NCBI GenBank assembly: GCA_963970005.1
Contig: CAXAMN010006446.1
Span: 1,052,510 to 1,116,509 of the forward strand
DNA length: 64,000 nt
Reading direction: 5' to 3'
Source: Durusdinium trenchii
Taxonomy: Eukaryota > Sar > Dinophyceae > Suessiales > Symbiodiniaceae
The notes beneath the pieces are model-generated. The model was not told the origin of the DNA and searched no databases. It saw only the letters and a program-made list of their open reading frames with translations. Shown piece after piece: positions 19,701 to 29,700 of this stretch. Positions within the stretch are counted from its first letter, which is position 1; each line of letters opens with the position of its first letter. Both the position numbers and the translations under genes were made by a program.

Positions 19701-22554
19701 AGCGGCAGCGGCAGCCAAGAGCGAAATCATGAAGGGAGACCAGCTTGGAAGACAAGCCAGCAGAGGCAGCCAAGAGCGAAATCATAAAGGGAGACAAGCT
19801 TCACAGACAAGGCGGCAGAGGCAGCCAAAAGCGAAATCATGAAGGGAGACAAGCCTAGGAGACAAGGCGGCAGCGGCAGCCAAGAGCGAAATCATGAAGG
19901 CAGACAAGCTTAGAAGACAAGCCGGCAGCGGCCAAGAGCGAAATCATGAAGGGAGACAAGCTTGGGAGACAAGGTGGCAGAGGCAGCCAAGAGAGAAATC
20001 ATGAAGGGAGACAAGCTTCACAGACAAGGCAGCAGCGGCAGCCAAAAGCGAAATCATGAAGGGAGACAAGCTTGGGAGACAAGGCGGCAGCGGCAGCGGC
20101 AGCCAATTTCCGCAATCAGCAACCCATCCATTGAGAAGTAATAACCCGTATAGCTTCGCTATCTGGGTAGTGAGATAACAGTTTTTCCCCAAACAGTGTG
20201 GACACACTTAGGGGTTCTTGCGGTAGCAGCTGTGCTTAGATCGGTGGGGCGCGCGGGCGTGTGTGTGGCTAATTCGCTGCTATTTTCAGTGCATTCATGC
20301 CTCTCGAAATCGTCGACGCGCATTTCGACTGCGCAGGCTTGCGAAATCTGCGTGGCACTTGTCGCGACTGCGCTCTCGTTGTGGCGCCGCGCGCATTTTC
20401 GCGCATAGTGGTCGCTGTTCGTGGCCGGCGCAAGGGAAACCTCGTGCTTTGGTGGTCCAAAGTCGACTTTTCGTGACAGGTGCAAGGGATCGGGGGTGGT
20501 CGAGGCAGCAGCAGTAATTATGGAACATCCTATAAATATCTCTCAACAAAGATAGAAACAGGCAGGTATGCGGCACAATTGACCCAGGTCTGATTTTCTG
20601 GTCCATGACAAGTCGAACATTTTGCAAAACAAGTTCTCAGAAACTCAGAAACTATTCCGGACATGACTCTACTGACGGTGCTGCCATCCTAGCTGAAGGC
20701 ACCTCCTTCCGCAACGAACCAAGTCACTGGAGCTGAAAGCACTCACCCGAAGTCAGCTGACGTTCACAAAGATCTGTCCAGCTAATCGCTTCACACTCCT
20801 CCCACAGGTGATGTTTTCAGTGCGAAATATGCAAGTGTAAAGCAATTACAGTGTACAGGACGACGCGGGTTGACGACATGTCCATCTGAATTATCAAAAA
20901 TGGCACTGATTGAATGAAGCAGTTCATCTGAGTTGGCTGATTGTTCACTTGTAGGAGGCCGCAAGTACGGCCACAAGTACAGCACAAATGCTTTCAAGCA
21001 GTTGCCCATGTAGCCTTGTGCTGTTTGTGAACACTCTAGCGGTGAGTATGGCCATGCTGTCTTCATGGTGCGTGTTTTGTAGTGAAATATGTTTATCTGA
21101 CTGGTTGTCCTTCAGTCAAACGGAGCTGGTTGTGCTCTTGTACCTCTATTTCTGGAAGTGGCTTTGGCTCCTTCCCCTTTGCTGGGAGATGTCTTCATTT
21201 CACGTGTGTGGTCTGCATCTGGCGGTGAAGGCTGTGCAGAAACAATGCCTATCCACTTGTAGTCAAGTGAGACAGGCTTTTGCAATTTTGATCGGGCACA
21301 TTCGTTGTATGGCTTGGTCCTGTGTCTCGCAGTGGGTGCTGCTTCCAGTGCTTCGAGTGTATATTTGTTGATTGCCTGGGCCGTTTTGCAGGTACAAAAG
21401 GCGCCGTCCTGGTAGCGATGCGCGATGCTTTTTGGTTTGCATGAGGGTTGATTGTTGTCCGTAGTTTGCATGCTAAGTTCTTTCTTCTTGTTTTTGTCCG
21501 GCAGTCTCTTCAATCCAATGCTCTGCAGAAAAAGTATTTCTCAACTCTCTTGTCTGTGTATACCCGCTCTTTATTTCCTGGTTGTCTAACAATGTTTTGT
21601 TTTTTCAGCTTCAAGTTCCGTTGTAGGAGGTAGGCAGGTGGTCTTCTCTGGAGTGAATTTTGCTCGTCTTGGTCTGTCCTGTACGCTGATCACGGTCTGT
21701 CGTTGTCAGTCGGTGGTTCATCCCAGACTCGGTTTTGGTAGCCTGTGGTGGTTGAAGGCGCGATCAAGGCTGTGTCTTCTTTCATGAAGCGGTGCACTCT
21801 TTCCCGCAGATTGATACACGAACTTGTTGGACGGTACTGCACCGTTTGATGTCTCTCTCTCTCTCTCACTGGCTCTCTCCCTCCGATTCGGGGGCCTCTT
21901 GCAGTTGTCGGGCGGCGGAAGCATTGACCAATCCGGGCATGTGACCTCACAAATGCCAGCGAAGCCACACATCCAAGAATTTAGTCCGTGGCACGAAATT
22001 CCTTCAGAACATGGATGATGAGTGGGGAACACTTTGCATATTTGATGTTTCTAATCCGAAGTTAAAGGTTGCTCGTCTAAGAGAACAACCAAGTGGACAC
22101 TTTGTCGAGCTTGGTAGTTGCAGAACTCTAGGCGGTCACTACTCACATCGAGACCAGTGGCAAATGCACTAGCAAACTAGGCCCACTAGGCAAGGCAGGA
22201 GTACACTCATTGAGGTTACCTTTTTTCCATGCCAACATACAACATGGCGACATATGCCGCTGCTTCCGCAAGTATATACTGTGTCCCAGCGACGTGACAA
22301 GCAGCTTGCGGCGGCTCGTGTCTTCTTTCGCGTCTGGAAGTTTCCTCATGGACGCCATCGACCCTCGTCGCTACTAGGCTTGGAGGCCGTCGCTACTAGG
22401 CGAGGCCATCGACCCTCCCCCCTACCCTTCGGCTCCCAGCGAAGGACACCTCCGAGCTGCGAGGCTGGGCGCGCGTTGTCCAACCGCCGCGCAGCTCAGC
22501 AAAGGTGCGGGATGCGCAGCTCAGCGCTGCCAAGACCGTGAGGAACATCGTCAT
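4579..22554 (-). CDS. G2: beta-helix/TIR-like surface receptor, most intact copy
   Basis: Predicted multi-exon gene. Exons on the minus strand: e1 22,450-22,554; e2 21,896-21,945; e3 20,747-20,798; micro-exon near 20,690; e5 15,431-15,567; e6 about 15,096-15,138; e7 14,605-14,725; e8 14,163-14,227; e9 13,540-13,620; e10 13,161-13,257; giant beta-helix 9,898-12,204; Cys exons 9,522-9,663, about 9,302-9,435 and 9,044-9,129; TM exons 8,337-8,929 and 7,984-8,215; then 7,666-7,791, 7,300-7,357, 6,952-7,066, 6,328-6,457, 5,521-5,606, 5,153-5,254 and terminal 4,579-4,732. Phases agree from e7 to the giant exon and from the TM exons to 5,153; one small bridging exon before the terminal one could not be placed, and e6/e7 and Cys1/Cys2 joints are unresolved. 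This is the only copy whose giant exon is open throughout. The gene is longer than its sisters because of a 5.1-kb repeat-filled intron between e4 and e5. Confidence 0.78.
5153..7357 (-). CDS. G2 linker and TIR-like domain exons
   Basis: Five exons: 7,300-7,357 (linker), 6,952-7,066, 6,328-6,457, 5,521-5,606 and 5,153-5,254. Spliced in phase they give, in order, SHSWGTSFSHF, an AYWICSF-ANNQWNIAAEL junction, DPMDSAFARAL, GVAMVLD, then TRVWCLFEFLL, GVVGD and SFDIALEVGKKIECL. The order of a box-1-like segment near the start, a short hydrophobic strand, and WCLFE after it matches the plan of TIR domains, in which the Glu of the WCxxE segment is catalytic in NAD-cleaving members. The match is by motif only. 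It would lie in the cytoplasm after the third membrane helix. Confidence 0.68.
7666..8215 (-). CDS. G2 third membrane helix and post-membrane exon
   Basis: Exon 7,984-8,215 (232 bp) begins at AG|GTCAG and encodes a hydrophobic helix containing LALPMAVVAAVLHWPVSWLI, then a basic stretch (RLYRRTPFSEAL) and GLLVLTLRGLWKHFE. Exon 7,666-7,791 (126 bp) follows in phase and encodes FILEQNMHFVVANIVRPLTQ to QVDYFVSL. In this copy the second exon is uninterrupted at NIVRPL, where G3 and G5 have an intron. Confidence 0.78.
8337..8929 (-). CDS. G2 first transmembrane exon
   Basis: 593 bp, the same length in all four copies. It starts with the last Cys-rich ectodomain piece (SYFRDGVCRTCEIYRPWSDG, then RDVCH), followed by a helix with VILFTGAAVFVILTFIMFEI, a loop of roughly 100 residues with LVHQRVHYRARGTGLQWLEF and a C-x-x-C pair (DCASCRG), and a second helix with IFTLLIALVFLLSMLPTIIK. 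The donor is read as TTT|GTCACT because this keeps phase with the next exon, which begins with GTCA. Confidence 0.85.
9044..9663 (-). CDS. G2 Cys-rich juxtamembrane exons
   Basis: Three exons. The first, 9,522-9,663, reads SIDSLAISCPDCPQGVTFNA to ALSPENLQCSK and ends CTTG|GTGAGA. The second, about 9,302-9,435, reads CDKSCCHFNQIAEK and PRCDCGDYRILCI; its 5' boundary is uncertain. The third, 9,044-9,129, reads SLEDVFQTCRFCNSL. Paired Cys-x-x-Cys and Cys-x-Cys motifs resemble the short disulfide-rich stalks that follow beta-helices in eukaryotic surface proteins. Confidence 0.72.
9898..12204 (-). CDS. G2 giant beta-helix exon
   Basis: 2,307 bp, exactly 769 codons, open throughout. Acceptor CCAG|GAT, donor GCCCAG|GATC (GA type, conserved in all four copies). 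About 22 rungs of 26-30 residues each carry a GGGF core and a short strand such as STVNIQRAT. The rungs cycle in a fixed order of five types: SDAVA, LQNVKAG, ISNSHAVSG, ILNATAGG, IQHATAAG. The C-terminal 200 residues lose the GGGF pattern and end with VVIDHVDIHYQPPVNNLQIL. Architecture resembles polymorphic-membrane-protein-like right-handed beta-helices. A segment near 10,840-11,020 is nearly repeated at 11,680-11,860. Extracellular, by topology. Confidence 0.88.
13161..15567 (-). CDS. G2 exons 5-10, single-rung beta-helix exons
   Basis: e5 15,431-15,567 encodes LPAARTHFSGTSTAAR and GRGHDLLDAWGAAHHW; e6 about 15,096-15,138 encodes QIQMKSLRIEAETL; e7 14,605-14,725 FEDAQVEAWHEAPDLSIEKG to RSNLT; e8 14,163-14,227 VRGTRAVNGGGLAAADL; e9 13,540-13,620 SSLRVLNAAAAESGGGFYGE; e10 13,161-13,257 LSKVLIENVSAQKGDGAGFF. 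From e7 on, each exon supplies roughly one rung of the helix and splice points fall inside rungs. Exons 7, 9 and 10 have the same lengths in G3 and G4 (121, 81, 97). Confidence 0.75.
14826..14960. repeat. local duplication in an intron of G2
   Basis: A segment with TTTGATGCTATTCT and TCTTCTTTGTTA occurs at about 14,829-14,862 and again at about 14,918-14,957. It lies between exons 6 and 7 and carries no exon signal. Confidence 0.55.
15944..17041 (-). mobile_element. miniature LTR retrotransposon (TRIM-like)
   Basis: Two direct repeats of exactly 146 bp, 15,944-16,089 and 16,896-17,041, about 90 % identical by eye, start TG and end CA when read on the minus strand. Immediately inside the minus-strand 5' LTR is TGGTAGCGGAGCACTGAG (16,878-16,895), resembling a primer-binding site for initiator Met tRNA. 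Immediately before the other LTR is a purine tract AAAGGGGGG (16,090-16,098). Flanks GAAAC and GAGAC could be a diverged 5-bp target duplication. The 806-bp interior has two open stretches of about 100-118 codons, without reverse transcriptase or a CCHC knuckle that I can see. It lies in the large intron of G2. Confidence 0.8.
17050..17830. repeat. degenerate repeats in G2 intron
   Basis: Diverged copies of an ACACTCTTGTCAGACACT-like motif fill 17,100-17,450. A perfect 15-bp inverted repeat with a 19-base loop follows (17,606-17,620 and 17,640-17,654). Long open frames run through this tract in two plus-strand frames, but composition is repetitive and no family is recognised. Confidence 0.55.
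17828..18785. repeat. 55-bp satellite, left array
   Basis: About fifteen to seventeen copies of a 55-bp unit carrying GGCGGCAGCGGCAGCCAA and GGGAGACAAGCTT. Two unit variants alternate irregularly: one has TTGGGAGACA after AAGC, the other TTCACAGACA. The first copies (17,828-17,955) are diverged. 55 is 3n+1, so an open frame steps through all three readings of the unit. Confidence 0.92.
18786..19530 (+). mobile_element. LINE fragment with endonuclease N-terminus
   Basis: Between the two satellite arrays lies a plus-strand fragment of a non-LTR retrotransposon. From about 19,122 the frame reads TPDEQEFPTAQEKAYIRALK, then LHGMTWYKRQYMTASQLG, and near its end LSFFSWNIGQLNMSKWDLFR followed by PIDCACLQDTGW. 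The WNI and LQDTGW motifs are the start of an endonuclease/exonuclease/phosphatase domain as in LINE ORF2. The frame ends abruptly in satellite at about 19,530, and a stop upstream separates it from an earlier open stretch (18,882-19,133), so it is a dead 5' piece lacking reverse transcriptase. Confidence 0.78.
19527..20107. repeat. 55-bp satellite, right array
   Basis: About ten copies of the same 55-bp unit as at 17,828-18,785, in the same orientation, starting directly at the broken end of the LINE fragment. Several units are shortened (near 19,930), and the array ends in CAGCGGCAGCGGCAGCC before unique sequence at 20,107. Confidence 0.9.
20108..20690. other. unassigned part of G2 intron
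   Basis: GC-rich unique sequence between the satellite and exon 4. I see no conserved exon here when compared with G3 and G4, and no repeat family I can name. Confidence 0.45.
20747..21945 (-). CDS. G2 exons 2 and 3
   Basis: e2, 21,896-21,945, reads in the frame conserved across copies as GHMPGLVNASAARQLQE with a GC donor (GAG|GCCCCC). It is followed by a CT-rich tract that marks this intron in every copy. e3, 20,747-20,798, 52 bp, reads ECEAISWTDLCERQLTS with a GTGAGT donor. A tiny exon at about 20,690 (AG|GATGGCAGCACC) probably follows. Confidence 0.62.
22450..22554 (-). CDS. G2 signal-peptide exon
   Basis: ATG at 22,552-22,554 opens MTMFLTVLAALSCASRTFAE, a signal peptide with a likely cut after the Ala of TFA. 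The donor is tentatively GGAG|GTGTCC. A conserved AG at 22,568-22,569, 13 nt before the ATG, is a candidate spliced-leader acceptor. Confidence 0.7.
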
Positions 22555-23627
22555 AGCACCGATTGTACTTGGATGTGGGCGGTGATGGGTCTAGAAATGA
22601 TGGCTAGCCGTTAGCGCACATGTTCCAGATCCTCCTGCTTGTAGGTTGTGCACATGAAGATTGAATACCGGCTTTCATGCAGTTTACCAAACGCTTCGTG
22701 GATCATTTGTTAAGATGATCTGGCGTGGCTAAGATATCTGAGGTACGTAGCTGAACACTTGCTCCTGCAAGAAATCAATGTCACCCTATGAAGATTGCTT
22801 GGGCACTCGAAATCGCAGCAATACCATTGAAACGCTGTCGAACGCTCTGCCATTAACATATTGCATGCATCCAAGCCAGTCCCGAACACGCCCACACAAA
22901 ACAGGCCGACAATGGTCCACAACTACTCTTCCCAGCGTCCAGGAGCTACTTGTAGCTTCTTGTTACTAGTAGTAATGGCCTCCAACCTAATGGCGATGGC
23001 CTCCACCCTAGCAGCGTTGCCCTTCAACCCAGTAGCTTCTGGCTACTAGTAAGTAGTAATGCCAGGATTTTTTGAAGCTCGTAGCTTCGGTGGCAGGTTT
23101 TCATGGAACAGACGGAAGTTCTTGTGAAGCGGAAGCATCTCAACATCACATGGAGCCACAGTTGTTCTCTGGCGGTGTCTAAATGAAGTCGATGGATCAA
23201 AACTTGGGGTTGCAGCATGACATCAACGCCCGTCGAGCAACCGAGCCAGTCACAAGACACTTCGATCAATTTAGGCCAACCTGAGGCTGCCAAATGAACA
23301 AGAAGCTATTAGTAACAAGTGCCACGCTAGTAGTAACAGGTGCCTTACTACTAGGAACAAGAAGCGAACGTAGAACATCACTCAAGATAAGAAGCCTTCA
23401 ATTGCGGCGCGCCCTGGCTGGTTGCTCATGTAGGGTCAGGAAACACTAAGCAAATTGGAAGAGTGACGACCTTGTGCGTACTCTGACAAAAATGGATTTG
23501 GAAGCTACAGTATAGGCTCTTAAAAAGGCTTCCCATGGGGTCACGACTCTTGCGCTTTCCCGGAAAAACACAAACACACACACACACACACACCGCAAGC
23601 AACCTTTGAATTGACAACATGATATAG
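22555..23627. other. intergenic region G3-G2
   Basis: Contains the copy of the 3'-flank block (23,416-23,575), a CA microsatellite (about 23,568-23,594) and several copies of a motif like GTAATGGCCTCCAACCTAAT (22,970-23,040) that also appears at 13,855-13,905 and near 52,700. No exon is supported. Confidence 0.55.
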
Positions 23628-23781
23628 TTACCTTCGACGCAGCCTATGCCGCAGGGTATCAGTTGCACTTCCCACATTTGCCAAGTTCTTCTTCAGCATC
23701 TCTCCCATCAAATGTCTGATTTGGTCATCCATTTTCTCCAAACTGCCCAAGGTGTTGATGATGTATTCAAAGATCTTTCTC
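23628..23781 (-). CDS. G3 terminal exon
   Basis: 154 bp, open, ending TAA 23,628-23,630. The tail is more basic here (HRLRRR before the stop) than in the other copies (HRLGQS or similar), while KIFEYIINTLGSLEKMD is kept. Confidence 0.78.
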
Positions 23782-26700
23782 CTCGTTGTGGAGCTGAACG
23801 CAGAACAAATCACTCAAATCATTGGTCCAAAATAGCCTTCACTGGTGCAGAGTTTCCTACCTAACACTGTGCGATATGGGGTTTACAGATCTCCGACAAA
23901 TACTGATGGTCCCAGAACTACGAAGCAAACTGTACCTGCATGGTAAGCTACACCTGGACCGTACAACCAACTTCAACCACTTCTTCGAAGGCTGAACCAA
24001 GATTCCTGATTCTCATTGAAAGAAGTTGCGTCCAAGGCTCATGATGAAACCCCACAAAACACACCTTTCGTGGACAGGATGGCTCTCCGATCCCATGTGC
24101 CCTGGCTGGATGGCGTTCTTGAAACGATGGCTGACCCACGTTCTTACTGATCCCATGGTGTCACGTCGTGTCTGAGGTCTTTGGTGCCATGGCGTCCTAT
24201 GTGTTGTGACCCTTGCTCCGTTCGTAGTGTCCTTGTTCCTAGTAGCGATGCCCGAAATGCTCCTAGTAGCGTCCTCTAACCCCCACCATGTGTTGAAGCA
24301 AGTGTCTTGTCTTCATCACTGGATGCCTGGCACTTCGCCACTTGAAGGCATCGAATCTTCTTGCCCACTTCGAAGGCGATGTCAAACGAAGCGCAGCCGT
24401 CCTCAGAACGGTCACTGGAACGTTTCGCACAAACAAGAGCGCTTATTGGCGAGCTCAGTGCTATTGCAGTCGATTGCAAGAGGAAACAAAAACACCTTGT
24501 GCAACTCCGATGGAAGCTTCGTCGCCCACCACTCCCATGTCAGTAGTGAAGACCAGCTCCAGCTGCTCCCGACTGGACAGGAGGAACTCGAACAAGCACC
24601 AAACTCCTGGGCTGAAGGTGTTTTTTATTTGTTCTTTATGGGCGGGTTGAGACTTTTCGTTGAACATATATATATATATATTGTATTTCAGAAGCTTCGC
24701 GGATCCTGTCACAATCGGCCCCGTTTTCGCGCCCGTTTTCGGACACCGTCTGCACCCATTCTCATATACAGGACTCTGACATGTGGCTGGTTGGTCGTTG
24801 AACATCGTCTGTGGAATTTGTGCCACATGCAGCTTGGTTGACGTGAGCGGTGTGCGGTCGAGGCTCGCGTCAGCGGTTGCACCTCGTGATCCAAAACCAT
24901 GGCAACTCCCTTGATTCCGCCCCGCAAGGCCCTTGCAAAAGCGCTATCCATCGGATCATCCGCCAATTCGGCTGCGATATTCCACTGGTTATTGGCCTGG
25001 ACAGAAAACTGAAAGCAATGAGGAAGGGGAGGAACCCCAACAATACGTTCCTTTTCTGTTGCTGCATAGAAAAGACTGCAACATGTCATTCTTTCATACT
25101 TTCCTTCACCTAGCTTCATTTAGAACTGATCTGAAAAGCACATCTTAAGATCTAAATCAAAGTTCAGTTCCCAGTGGCAAAGGAGCAAATCCAATAGGCT
25201 GCGTCGATCCAAGATGTAGGGCCTTCCTTGGACAAGGCATGGCAGCGGATGGAGCGCACAAAGTGAGAGAAGCTCGTGCCCCACGAGTGTGACCTCAGCT
25301 CTGCTGGGTACTGATCGTCTACATGCACGTTCCGCATGTTCACAGGGCCCATGGTGGATAGCATGGCCCAAGAAGACTATATTGCATTTACAAATACTGG
25401 GTAGAACACACTTGCAGTGAGTCCAAATGTGACTCTGGGCAGAATTTGTAGAATATACATCTCTCTCTCTCTCTGTAGAAAGTAAGAATCGTCCTTTTGT
25501 GGCCATACCGTCCACAATAGCCTCCGGCGAGTCTGAGTTGGAGTGTAGGATGCAACAACATCTGAGCCAACTCCGCTAGTGAAGTATAAAGTCATTACCA
25601 TTTTCATTTTTGTTGTTTGCCAGGATCTATTTGTTACTCCGAAGATGCTTGGAAACTCTCTTAAAACTTAAGACATTGAGCCAGCACCATAGCGATCACA
25701 GTCATTGCTTTTGCATGAAGCTTTTGCTCAAATGTCTACCAGCCACAGTGCCGCCATTCCCCCCCTTGAAGCCTATGCAAGCAAAGCAGGCCGTTACAGT
25801 CTTGCACAATCAGCATCACCCATGAGCTTTACATCAGCTGAGGGACACAAAGTAGTCCACCTGCCTGCCACCCCAAAGAGTCACGAAGGACACGCCTTTG
25901 CTCTGTGTCAGTGGCCTTGCAGGGATATTCAAAAGACCCAGTATCCAAATGTCAAGTTGGTACGTCTTTGGTAAATTGCCTTTTGGAGGGCCCCTTCCCA
26001 TCTGTTGAATCAGCTGAGAGCAACCCTGCCTTACAATATTGGCCACCACAAAGTGCATATTCCGTTCCAAAATGAAGCCTCACGAGGCTTCGCATATCGA
26101 GATCGATCGTCATCATGGTCGTTGGAACATCGAATTTCTTCCAACATCATGCACCTTAAATGGACTACATATGAGGGACGGTCAAAACTCCTTATTCTTC
26201 TTCAGCTAAAAAATGGACGTCATCGGTTTTGAGGTGGACCTTATCGTTTTACAGCGTTTTGAGTTCGTCGCATACTTATGACCATATACAGCGCTGGGGT
26301 TATCGGTTTTGAGGTGGACCTTATCGTTTTGCAGGGTTTTGTGCACAAACCTACCCCTCTTTACTAAAGTGGTCTTCGCATGTTTTGACCGTGGCTCATA
26401 TGTACATGAAACAACCCAACGTGAAAGCTTAGCTGATAAGAAGGTTCAGAAACTCTCGAAGTGCTTCCACAATCCGCGCAGTGTAAGGACCAACAGGCCC
26501 TGGTTGCGAGGATGGGTTTCATCTGGACCTGGATGAGGTTTGCAGTGGATTCGTTTCTGGTAGTCACCCAAAGCTGCTGAGAAGGGCGTTCGACGGTACA
26601 GGCGTTGAAGAACCCAGGACATCGGCCAGTGCAGCACTGCAGCCACAACCGCCATTGGAAGAGCAAAATAGAATATCGCAGTGACCTTTTCAAAAATTCT

Positions 26701-29700
26701 AGGGTGCAATCAAGTAAACCCAGTAGACTATATTGGTTGGTTTCCAAAATGTCTTTTCCCAAAATGGTGCACTCATCGCAATTCCATGGGGGCCCGCTTC
26801 TAAATCTCCTTTAAACTCCAACCACACTCAAACCACAGGGATGTTCAATATGAAGGCATGTCAACTGCAAAAATTGTGAGAGGTGTCTAGCGCGGACCTT
26901 TTCAGGGGCCTGTTGAGCTGCTGGAGCTGTTGTTGTTGTTGTTGCTGCTGCTGCTGCTGCTAGACTTCTGCAGTTGTTTCCAATTCTCAGAAGTCTTCGG
27001 AACGACATAGGAAGGACGTAAGAGCTGACTCAAAACATTCAGGTGTTGGATGGGCAGATGGTCAAGAAATGGACCGTCGTCTAGCGCGGTGCTAGCGCGG
27101 ATCTAGCGCCAGCCTAGCGCAAAAATATCCGTCGATTTATTCATCCTGTCAGGTTCTTAGTTTTCCTGCTTGCTTGTCTTCTTCTGGTTGTGCATTCTTC
27201 TTCTTCTTCTTCTTTGTTTTTCCTTTTTCTTGTGTTGCTTCTTCTTTTCCTGCTCTCTGCTGGTTTCTTCTTTGCTTATCCTGCTATGAAGAAACCTAGC
27301 GCCAATCTAGCGCTGCCTTGCTGTATCACCATAGTCTGCTGGGGGCCCGCTTCTAAACGAAGACTTAAAACTCATCTCCAACCCTAAAAGTTTACGTTTA
27401 TCTAAAATTTTTGAGTAGAGCTTTTTGAGTGCAGTCCATATACAAAACACACATAAAAGTAAAAGATTCCACTTTCCGCTTTTTCCAAGTGACGATGGTA
27501 TGTTCGATGCGGTTTCCGGACATGACTGCGACTTTGATAATGGTGGGCAGTATTGCAACGAGAAATACAATGGCAATGAGCAGCATGAACAGGAAGCAAG
27601 TCTCAGTAGCGTGCAGGGACCCACTGCAGGAAGCGCAATCAAATGGCACGTGTGCATCTTGAAGCAAAAGCTTCCTCTGTGCCACACTGCAAACCTTGAT
27701 TGCCTTGCACTTTTGCGGATCAAAATCCAGCCATTGCAAACCAGTTCCCCTTGCACGATAATGCACTCTCTGGTGCACCAGTCGAGATAATCTCTTGGGA
27801 AGGCTGGTGATAGGACCCTGCACTGAGATGGTGAAGATCCTCTTGGCTGCCATGTCCGACGGGTCTTCCAAATCAGACCTGGCGTCAAGAATCACCAATG
27901 GAGCGTGGAGGACCTCAAACACGATGAAGGTCAGGATCACGAACACGGCTGCACCCGTGAACAGGATTACGCGCTCTGGACTTTCGCGTGGCAGCCAATG
28001 GCACACGTCACGTTTGCCATCAGACCAAGCTCGGTAGATCTGACAAGGGCGACACATGCCATCCTGGAAGTAAGAGTGTCTGTGGCCTCAATTTATCAGT
28101 TGGTGACCAGGAAAAAGGAGAAAAACAACTAGTGTGGCTAGTGTGGACTTTGTAGCAGAAGCCGAGGACGGCCCGGCCATCGCCGCTAGGGGCGGGTGGA
28201 GACCATTATAATAGGGGCGGTTGGAGGCCATGATATACAAACGGAACAAGAAGCTATAGTAGTGATTCGGGCATCATCTGCCATTGGTATTTCTTTGGTC
28301 CCTTGGAGCGAGTTGCAAGCCCTGCAGGTCTGGAACGTCTCTTCCAGAGCCACCTCCTGTTCATCGCGAAAGCGCTCACTGGTGATCCTTGGAGGTGCCA
28401 TGACCAAGCGAGGCCCCTTTTTGCAAACGAAAAAGAGCCAGTCAGCCTTTGAACTATCAATTGAAGACGAGGTTGACTGAACATTTCGGCAACCAAAAGA
28501 TCACACGCAACATGAGAAGCTCAAGGAATATCTGCATAGAGTTTACAACCACAACAGCAGGAAGAGGCCTTTCAAACCAAGAATCTGATAGTTGCTGCAT
28601 TCACACCGCCTTGTCAAGCCCTTGGACCTGGGAGGGTTTCAGGGGAAGAAAACGTCGCTGGCCTCCCAAAACGTTGGCCAACGACCAGAGCCTGGACATC
28701 AAAGAGTTTTTGTGAAAAACACATTAGGTTCGGTACAGGTGGTCCTTGAGGATACGAGGTCAGTGCTGGAGCTCACCGGATTGAAGGCAAAACGCGCAAC
28801 GGAACAGGCTAAAGCAAACACGCATCTGAATGGCTTCAGGGCTCTCCTACCGAAGGTTCCATGCTCTGTTTCGCCTCTCCTACGCTGTTTTGTACCAAGC
28901 AGCAATGTGACGGTGTCAGGGCACAGGAGACTCTCAGGGCTGAGGGCGACCACCGCTCTTCCATGCTGGGTGGATTTGAAGGTAACTCCCTGTGCGCAAT
29001 CTGGGCAGGACACAGCCAAAGAGTGGACGTCGAATCCATCCTGGAGAGACGTCCGACCGCGAAAAACAAAAGCGCGGCAAGCCGACTAACGTCAAAACAG
29101 GACTTCCAAGGTCTATCTCTGCGCCCTGTTTCTTCAAACATGTTGAAAAGTATGTAGCTACAGACTACATACTTGTTCCGAAGCTGACTGATTACACTTT
29201 GAGAGGTGCATGTTCCCTTGTCAAACCCGGGACAAAAACCTTCCTCAGCATCTAGGATCTGCAGATTGTCGACCGGTGGCTGGTAGTGAATGTCGACATC
29301 GTTGATCACCACATAGCTGGGGCGTGTGGTGAGGAGTGAACTATTCCAAGAGTGCAAATGAATGCCCGAGAGGCGCACCTCTTCATGAGGGCAGGCTTCT
29401 ACTGACAGAAGACCTGAGCTCAAGCGACCAGTTGCATTCAGGGCTGCGCCATCTGCCACTTGGAACGTGGTGTTGCTGCAAAGAGGGGAGCAGCCGCTGT
29501 TTTGCAAGTCCACCCCATGCCCACCATTGATGTCTTTGAGGACCAGATTTGAGTTTGGATGTAATTGGAGGCAGCGTGCTACCAGGATGCTTGAGCTTTC
29601 ATCACCTTTTGCCTGATGAATATCTACTGTTGACTGAGATGAAAGAAGCACCAGGCCGTACACACGGCCTGCAGCGCCTGTCCGCATGGTGGTAGAATTG

